Source: Alistipes sp.
GTDB taxonomy: Bacteria; Bacteroidota; Bacteroidia; Bacteroidales; Rikenellaceae
Assembly (NCBI GenBank): GCA_017474235.1
Contig: JAFVIB010000023.1
Coordinates: forward strand, 1-58,174
DNA length: 58,174 nucleotides
Direction of reading: 5' to 3'
The notes under the pieces were generated by a model. That model made no database searches. It was not told where the DNA came from and saw only the letters and a list, made by a program, of their open reading frames with translations. Shown one piece after another: positions 53,369-58,174 of the stretch; the stretch's first letter is position 1, and the number at the start of each line of letters is the position of its first letter. The translations under genes were made by a program, and so were the position numbers.

Positions 53369-54658
53369 ATGATTGAAAGATACAGCCGCGAGGTTATGCG
53401 TAATGTATGGACCGAGCAGAATAAGTTTAATGCCTACCTGAAGGTAGAGATTCTTGCATCTGAGGCGTGGAGTACCCTTGGCGTAGTGCCAAAGGAGGAT
53501 GTTGCAAAGCTTTGGGAGAAGGCTTCGTTCTCTATTGACCGTATCAAGGAGATTGAGGAGCAGACCCGCCACGATGTTGTAGCCTTTACCCGTGCCGTGT
53601 CAGAGACTTTGGGCGAGGAGCGTAAGTGGGTACACTACGGATTGACCTCTACAGATGTTGTTGATACTGCAAATGGTTATCTGCTCAAGCAGGCAAATGA
53701 GATTCTTGAGCAGGATTTGATTGAGTTCCTTGAGGTGCTCAAGCGTCGTGCATATGAGTTTAAGAGTACACCTTGCATCGGTCGTACACATGGTATTCAC
53801 GCCGATATTACCTGCTTTGGTCTTAAGTGGGCGTTGTGGTACGAGGAGATGAGCCGCAACCTTGAGCGTTTCCGCACTGCTGCACGCGGTGTAGAGGTTG
53901 GTAAGATGAGCGGTGCTGTGGGTAACTTCGCAAATATCCCTCCTGTAATTCAGGACTATGTCTGCGAGAAACTCGGCATTGATAGCGCAGACATCTCTAC
54001 ACAGGTTATCCAGCGCGACCGCCACGCTTACTATATCGCAACCCTCGCCGTTATCGCATCAACTCTTGAGCAGATGGCTATGGAGGTGCGCAACCTTCAG
54101 CGTACCGAGGTACACGAGGTTGAGGAGTCGTTTGGTAAGGGTCAGAAGGGCTCAAGTGCAATGCCTCATAAGCGTAACCCAATCAGCAGTGAGAATATCT
54201 GTGGCTGCGCTCGCGTGATGCGTGGCTATATGGCTACCGCTTGCGAGAATGTTGCCCTTTGGCACGAGCGCGACATCTCACACTCTGCTACCGAGCGTAT
54301 TATCCTTCCTGATGCAACAGAGCTTCTTGACTATATGCTCTGCCGCTTCAAGGGCATCCTTGATAACCTCGTAGTCTTTGAGGATGTGATGATGGAGAAT
54401 ATCTACCGCACTCGCAAGGTTATCTTCGCACAGCGCGTTATGAACGCACTGATTGATAAGGGTCTTTCTCGCGAGGAGGCTTACGACACCGTACAGCCTG
54501 TAGCTATGCGTGCTATGGCAGAGCGTGCTGACTATCAGGAGCTGCTCGCCGAGAACGAGAAGGTATCGTCACTCCTTACCCGTGAGGAACTTGACTCTTG
54601 CTTTACTCTTGAGTACTATCTTAAGAATGTAGATTATATCTTCAACCGCGTCTTTTAG
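53369..54658 (+). CDS. purB: Adenylosuccinate lyase
   Basis: A 429-residue enzyme of the fumarase/aspartase superfamily that releases fumarate from SAICAR and from adenylosuccinate. The signature [17 protein letters not shown] is complete, with [10 protein letters not shown] and [14 protein letters not shown] as the other conserved blocks. Normal length for the Bacillus-type form. It is the last gene of the operon, and its TAG (54656-54658) lies within the left arm of the giant hairpin element. Confidence 0.98.
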   Translation: MIERYSREVMRNVWTEQNKFNAYLKVEILASEAWSTLGVVPKEDVAKLWEKASFSIDRIKEIEEQTRHDVVAFTRAVSETLGEERKWVHYGLTSTDVVDTANGYLLKQANEILEQDLIEFLEVLKRRAYEFKSTPCIGRTHGIHADITCFGLKWALWYEEMSRNLERFRTAARGVEVGKMSGAVGNFANIPPVIQDYVCEKLGIDSADISTQVIQRDRHAYYIATLAVIASTLEQMAMEVRNLQRTEVHEVEESFGKGQKGSSAMPHKRNPISSENICGCARVMRGYMATACENVALWHERDISHSATERIILPDATELLDYMLCRFKGILDNLVVFEDVMMENIYRTRKVIFAQRVMNALIDKGLSREEAYDTVQPVAMRAMAERADYQELLAENEKVSSLLTREELDSCFTLEYYLKNVDYIFNRVF

Positions 54659-54779
54659 CGTGATAGCGGGGCACCTATCTCCGCTAACATATAAATCGAG
54701 CAAAGGGCAGTACGCATAAGTACAGCCCTTCGCTGCTTTATATGCCGAGCGGAGTATCTGCCCCGCTCTGACGCTAAAA
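54653..54779 (+). repeat. Giant hairpin element, site B
   Basis: Outer arm TTTTAGCGT (54653-54661) faces ACGCTAAAA (54771-54779). The unpaired GAT (54662-54664) and CTG (54768-54770) follow, then AGCGGGGCA (54665-54673) facing TGCCCCGCT (54759-54767), motif CCGCTAAC (54681-54688) facing GCCGAGCG (54744-54751), helix ATATAAA/TTTATAT, and the core AAGGGCAGTAC (54703-54713), loop GCATAA, GTACAGCCCTT (54720-54730). The design is the same as at 15949, with different helices. It may double as the purB terminator, although no T tract follows. Confidence 0.85.
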
Positions 54780-54836
54780 TAGTTACTTTAATGACACATT
54801 TTGACGACAAAATGCGGTGTTATTTCCAATTTTGCC

Positions 54837-54844
54837 TATTTTTG
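54837..54844 (+). promoter_or_regulatory. -7 box of the TlpA-like gene promoter
   Basis: TATTTTTG, 27 bases before the ATG at 54872. No clear TTG at the proper distance. Confidence 0.6.
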
Positions 54845-54871
54845 TACAATGAGTAAATAGATAAAATCAAT

Positions 54872-56041
54872 ATGAAACGACTACTGCCTCTTGTTCTTGT
54901 TATTTGTGCCGCTATAGGTTGCACGCCTAAGCATAATCTTGAGATTAGATTAAAAGGTTTTCACAACGACACTCTGATTTTGGGTGTAATGCCATTGTCG
55001 GATTATATTGCCAATAACTATGATAATATGCAGACACAAACCCTTGTGGCTCAAGATGGTGTTATAAAGACAAATATTCCGACAGATGATTCTGCCAAAT
55101 ATTTTCAGCTTATAGCAACTCAATTATCTGTGCGTGAGGGTAGAATGTCTCTTCCGACACCTGCTGGTATAATCAGAAATTTTATTACCTCCAACGACAA
55201 AATCAGAATGGAGGTAACACCATTTGACAAGCATATTGAGGTTGCAGTAAAGCGTGGTTCGCGAGCCAATAGAGATATTGCAGATGTGAGAAATCAATAT
55301 CGCAAACATGCAGCAGACTATTTTGCATTGCTTATCGGAGATAAGGGGCAGCAGTTAAGCAGGGTAGAGCGCGGAGTGGCTATTCAGAATAGTCTAAATG
55401 CTATGGATAACGCGTTAATAGAGAGTATCAAAAGCAATCCGGATAGAGTCTCTTCGCTATTCCTTTTATTCAACCTGACACTATTGCCAGACGATATTGT
55501 TAAATATATAGAACATCTAAAACCTACACTTTTATCTCACGAATGGGAGGATGTCAATGCTCTCTATGAAAAGACAAAACAGATGTGTGCGGTGCGAGAT
55601 AAAGCAAAAAGAATGATAGATGAAAATGGAGCGGCTTTTGACTTCACAAGCAAAGATATTAACGGCAATGAGTTTACTCTTTCATCGCTTCGTGGTAAGT
55701 GGGTTGTCTTGGATTTTTGGGGTAGCTGGTGTGGTCCTTGTATGCGCGGTGTTCCAATGATGAAGAGATATTATGACCGTTATTGTAGTAAGATGGAGAT
55801 TGTCGGCATAGCTTGCAATGATAAACAGGAGCAGTGGCGTAAAGCTGTAGAGAAAAACGAGATGACTTGGATAAATATCTTTCACGATGAGGATACACTA
55901 CCTGCCAATAGCATTATGATGAACTATGCAGTTGCTAATTTTCCTACAAAGGTTATCATCACACCCGAAGGTTGCCTGCACAAGGTGTTTGTCGGTGAGA
56001 CTGAAGATTTCTACACAGAGATAGATGCTATAATGAAATAA
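54872..56041 (+). CDS. TlpA-family thiol-disulfide lipoprotein
   Basis: A 389-residue lipoprotein with signal MKRLLPLVLVICAAIGC (Cys17). Residues 20-245 are a DUF4369-like or helical N-terminal region of the kind found before TlpA domains in Bacteroidales. The C-terminal thioredoxin fold (about 248-389) has FWGSWCGPC with the redox pair and the cis-Pro segment NFPTKVII. It probably reduces or repairs periplasmic disulfides. It has its own promoter. Confidence 0.88.
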   Translation: MKRLLPLVLVICAAIGCTPKHNLEIRLKGFHNDTLILGVMPLSDYIANNYDNMQTQTLVAQDGVIKTNIPTDDSAKYFQLIATQLSVREGRMSLPTPAGIIRNFITSNDKIRMEVTPFDKHIEVAVKRGSRANRDIADVRNQYRKHAADYFALLIGDKGQQLSRVERGVAIQNSLNAMDNALIESIKSNPDRVSSLFLLFNLTLLPDDIVKYIEHLKPTLLSHEWEDVNALYEKTKQMCAVRDKAKRMIDENGAAFDFTSKDINGNEFTLSSLRGKWVVLDFWGSWCGPCMRGVPMMKRYYDRYCSKMEIVGIACNDKQEQWRKAVEKNEMTWINIFHDEDTLPANSIMMNYAVANFPTKVIITPEGCLHKVFVGETEDFYTEIDAIMK

Positions 56042-56065
56042 AACGCGAGTAACTATTATCAGCTG

Positions 56066-56176
56066 TCTAACAAGGAGATTTCTGCGTTACGCTTGCCCTC
56101 AAAATCCTCACATACGCTACAGTATGCTGCGGTTTTTCGGGCTACGCAAGCCTTGAAATCCCTCTTGTTATACAAC
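56066..56176. repeat. Large imperfect palindrome, second type
   Basis: Outer arms TAACAAG-GAGATTTC and GAAATC-CCTCTTGTTA are nearly complementary. Inside, AAAATCC faces GGTTTTT and the centre is CATAC-GCTACA-GTATG. The general plan (helix, internal loop, helix, small palindrome) resembles the giant hairpin elements but the sequences do not. I have a general impression that similar sequences occur as repeats in related genomes, which cannot be checked here. Confidence 0.6.
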
Positions 56177-56188
56177 TTCTAACGAAAA

Positions 56189-56225
56189 TGGAGTGTCTAA
56201 AAAACTTGTTAGACACTCCATTTAT
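56189..56225. terminator. Bidirectional terminator
   Basis: ATGGAGTGTCTAA and TTAGACACTCCAT form a 13-bp perfect stem around AAAACTTG, with A-rich and T-rich flanks. It lies between the convergent TlpA-like and rhodanese-like genes and probably serves both. Confidence 0.85.
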
Positions 56226-56250
56226 TGCTTATTGCGACTGTGGGTTTCTA

Positions 56251-56622
56251 CTATTCTATTTCGCCTTTCCACGAGATAATGCCCTCTGAAAGTTCTGTAA
56301 CATCATAGCCACATCCTACCATTATATCAGCAGCCTCCTTGCTACGACGACCACCACGACAATATACTGCAATAGGGCGAGATTTATCAAGTTCATTGAC
56401 TTTAGCTCTGAAATTCTCATCATCAATATTGATATTTACCGCACCTGGAATATGTCCAGCATTGAACTCCTCAGGAGTGCGAGAATCAATAAGTTGCACC
56501 TGCTCGTTGGCAATAAACTTCGCAAAACTATCGGCATCTACCGAATCATACCCCTTATTACTATTTGTACCACAGCTAACTAATATTGTAGCAGCAAACA
56601 AAATATACAACATCTTTCTCAT
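56251..56622 (-). CDS. Rhodanese-domain lipoprotein
   Basis: A 123-residue protein with a lipoprotein signal (MRKMLYILFAATILVSC, Cys17) and one rhodanese domain: LIDSRTPEEFNAGHIPGAVNI and the active-site loop VYCRGGRRS with the catalytic Cys. It probably carries persulfide sulfur in the periplasm. The small size leaves room for a single domain only. It has its own promoter. Confidence 0.9.
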   Translation of the reverse strand: MRKMLYILFAATILVSCGTNSNKGYDSVDADSFAKFIANEQVQLIDSRTPEEFNAGHIPGAVNINIDDENFRAKVNELDKSRPIAVYCRGGRRSKEAADIMVGCGYDVTELSEGIISWKGEIE

Positions 56623-56655
56623 AGTCTCTCTTTTTTAATAGTTTTAATTCCTATA

Positions 56656-56687
56656 CAAAGGTAATAAATAGGTTATAATGTTGCAAA
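56656..56687 (-). promoter_or_regulatory. Promoter of the rhodanese-like gene
   Basis: On the minus strand TTTG (56684-56687), a 20-base spacer and TACCTTTG (56656-56663), 33 bases before the ATG. Confidence 0.8.
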
Positions 56688-56738
56688 TATTATAAGATAA
56701 AACTATATTGTAATATTTTATGCGGTTATAATTACAAT

Positions 56739-56814
56739 CTATATCTTGGGCTTACCATAGTTTGTTACAATCCAATCCCAAACAGCATCTTTTTCAGGAT
56801 AATGAAGATTTATA
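56739..56814 (-). pseudogene. Short coding remnant
   Basis: The minus strand reads in one frame as a plausible C-terminal tail (INLHYPEKDAVWDWIV, then NYGKPKI and a TAG stop). A stop codon in the same frame lies just upstream and there is no start. It looks like the end of a decayed gene. No family is assigned. The rest of 56664-56958 is AT-rich, with no gene apart from a hairpin at 56862. Confidence 0.4.
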
Positions 56815-56861
56815 GTATATTAACTACTATAATAGTGATAGTATTAAATTGAAATTAAACG

Positions 56862-56892
56862 AAAAAAGTCCGGTTCAATACCGAACTTTTTA
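56862..56892. terminator. Terminator between the remnant and the thioredoxin-like gene
   Basis: AAAAAGT-C-CGGT and ACCG-A-ACTTTTT pair around TCAAT with A and T flanks on both sides. It lies 67 bases beyond the stop of the minus-strand thioredoxin-like gene. Confidence 0.7.
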
Positions 56893-56958
56893 CAAGTAAA
56901 ATTCTTTTATTAATCAGCCCAACTTTTTGGGGTCGGAACATTTCTACACTTTGTTATT

Positions 56959-57768
56959 TTACTTATCTATTTGTCCCTCTACTTGCTCTGCATCAAATCC
57001 CACGGTTTTGAGTACAACTGTTCCACTTCTGTCTATAACAAAACAAGTCGGAGTGGACTGCACACCATACTTTATCTTAAACGGCGAATAATCCGACATC
57101 AATTCAGATATAAATATATAGTCATCGGAATATTGATTGCGAAATTCTTTGAGTTCCTCAAGGGTGCTAACAGAATAATAGACAACTATTGCGAGGCTAT
57201 CCTCGGCATATTCTTCGCGTAGAGTAGCAAGTTCTCTACGACCAAAACGCCCCATACAACCCAAACCGCCATAGATAAGTAGTATGTTTTTATTGCGCTG
57301 TTCATTCCAAGCAAATTTATTCCCATCTGCATCTACAACATCAATAGGGCAGAATTCCATCCCCACTTCAATCTGCTCTGTTGCGATATGCTCTCTAATT
57401 GCTTTGGCGCACTCAGACTTACGAAGGTCGCGAGGAAGATTAGACAAAATATCTTGAAGAGTATCCTTCTCGATATCTAATCTAAGCATAAAACAGCGTC
57501 TAAGCCCACTTGGCGTTGCTGAATACTCAATGGCAAGTTCTTTGTTTTTTCTGTCTGCATAAGCCTCTAATTCCACCGCCTTAATGTACAGGGAATCCTC
57601 ATTTTCTGCGTATAGTTCAGCTAATCTTTCTCCTTCTGCCTCATACTCTGCCCATAAGGTGCTATCAGCCTTTATATACTCTTGTTCGCGCTTTGTATCG
57701 TGTAACTTGGGTGCGCATTGAACGAATACCAATAAGCAAAGAATACTAAATAAATATATATTTTTCAT
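56959..57768 (-). CDS. Thioredoxin-like lipoprotein lacking a CXXC pair
   Basis: A 269-residue protein with a signal segment ending FVQCAPK, a lipobox with an unusual Gln before Cys. A helical Glu-rich region (20-110) precedes a thioredoxin-like fold (about 130-265). Where TlpA proteins have WCxxC this one reads YGGLGCMGRFGRRE, with a single cysteine, while the cis-Pro region QSTPTCFVIDRSG is kept. It may have a one-cysteine or purely binding role. I chose ATG 57768 (MKNIYLF), the usual beginning of the signal; ATG 57777 is possible. Confidence 0.75.
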   Translation of the reverse strand: MKNIYLFSILCLLVFVQCAPKLHDTKREQEYIKADSTLWAEYEAEGERLAELYAENEDSLYIKAVELEAYADRKNKELAIEYSATPSGLRRCFMLRLDIEKDTLQDILSNLPRDLRKSECAKAIREHIATEQIEVGMEFCPIDVVDADGNKFAWNEQRNKNILLIYGGLGCMGRFGRRELATLREEYAEDSLAIVVYYSVSTLEELKEFRNQYSDDYIFISELMSDYSPFKIKYGVQSTPTCFVIDRSGTVVLKTVGFDAEQVEGQIDK

Positions 57769-57809
57769 AGATGTCATTTGTTTCTTTGTTATTATTTGAA
57801 TGGAGTCTG

Positions 57810-57980
57810 TTATTTATACCACTTCGATAGTGTGTTAATATCTTTTACGCCAATAATAGGTTTGGAATAACCGTGTTTTGCGCAACTTATCATTGCTTTG
57901 GCAACCTCCTCGATAGTGTTTGAGAAACCGGGTATCCAAGTGAAGAGCCAATGATACTTGCCCCAACCTTGCAGTCGCCA
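57810..57980 (-). pseudogene. Probable gene fragment, family unknown
   Basis: Between two in-frame stops the minus strand encodes protein-like sequence: WGKYHWLFTWIPGFSNTIEE, then VAKAMISCAKHGYSKPIIG and a C-terminal DINTLSKWYK. There is no start codon in this frame. A different frame just upstream (IEKPNSNGDCKVG) also reads like protein, so a frameshift in a longer gene is likely, either a real mutation or an assembly error. I do not recognise the family. Confidence 0.45.
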
Positions 57981-57999
57981 TTACTGTTTGGTTTTTCGA

Positions 58000-58174
58000 T
58001 TATAAGGCCTTTATCCAATTCGCTATATCATTTAACACCTCTTCTGATATCGTCTCTTCAATTGCTCCATAGTTGAGTGCGGTAGTTGGAGTGCAATGCT
58101 GGAAAAGGTGATTCAAATTATCATACTCTTTTATAACACTCTTCTTATTCTTTGGTAAATTTTCCTTGATAACA
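58000..58174 (-). CDS. Alpha/beta-hydrolase, C-terminal part, cut by the window edge
   Basis: The minus strand encodes about 57 residues up to a TAA at 58000-58002. They include VIKEYDNLNHLFQHC, with a His in the position of the catalytic His of alpha/beta hydrolases, and a final helix EEVLNDIANWIKAL. The pattern resembles the end of secreted alpha/beta hydrolases of Bacteroidales. The start and the catalytic Ser lie outside the window. Confidence 0.6.
   Translation of the reverse strand, partial: VIKENLPKNKKSVIKEYDNLNHLFQHCTPTTALNYGAIEETISEEVLNDIANWIKAL

Overview
The window is a chromosomal segment of a Bacteroidota member, most likely order Bacteroidales. I infer this from the repeated promoter pattern TTG/TTTG, about 19-21 bases, then TAnnTTTG; from many lipoproteins with LSSC/LVSC-type lipoboxes; and from family content such as an HU-SPOR protein, a BT_3928-like protein, a M49 lipoprotein and GIN, TlpA and SUMF1 proteins. 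A Rikenellaceae/Alistipes-like source is possible but cannot be proved from the sequence alone. Gene density is high, and there is no phage, integrase, insertion sequence or CRISPR array.

Layout. 1-4949: tRNA-Arg(CCG) on the minus strand, then a plus-strand run with an S24-like regulator, a sensor histidine kinase, lgt, an HU/SPOR membrane protein, a GtrA protein and a lipoprotein. 4957-9172: uvrB and dnaG on the minus strand, separated by a long-range inverted repeat. 9190-9705: a hairpin-rich non-coding stretch with two copies of a 100-bp unit, then tRNA-Ser(GCT). 9865-15954: sufBCDS, a dTMP kinase and a DoxX-like protein. 15949-16452: an array of 126-bp giant hairpins. 16501-33646: OsmC, SUMF1, TPR and beta-barrel proteins, panC-panD, a M16 protease, lipoproteins and an AddB-like nuclease. 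33643-41897, minus strand: tsaB, smpB, a GNAT protein and rlmB, then a DPP III-like lipoprotein, a nitrilase, guaA and guaB. 42462-54658: purE-purL-purF-purM-purN-purH-purD-folD-purB. 54872-58174: TlpA, rhodanese and thioredoxin-like lipoproteins, coding remnants and a partial hydrolase.

Purine theme. Between guaB and purE, the divergent guaBA and pur operons each carry a TAnnTTTG promoter, a roughly 160-175-nt structured leader and an intrinsic terminator just before the first start codon. This looks like paired transcription attenuation. Two glutamine-using enzymes of the pathway have also lost glutaminase chemistry. PurF has its initiator Met where the nucleophilic Cys1 should be, and Leu for the glutamine-binding Arg73. 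GuaA has an internal deletion that removes the amidotransferase triad. PurL keeps its triad. The simplest reading is that PRPP amination and XMP amination use free ammonia here.

Main structural novelty. Two unrelated genes, the BT_3928-like gene and purB, end inside a 125-127-bp hairpin. Its helices differ in sequence but keep their pairing, while internal-loop motifs (GAT/CTG, CCGCTAAC/GCCGAGCG, GGGCAGTAC/GTACAGCCC) are conserved. At the first site the hairpin is amplified in tandem. I do not recognise this family.
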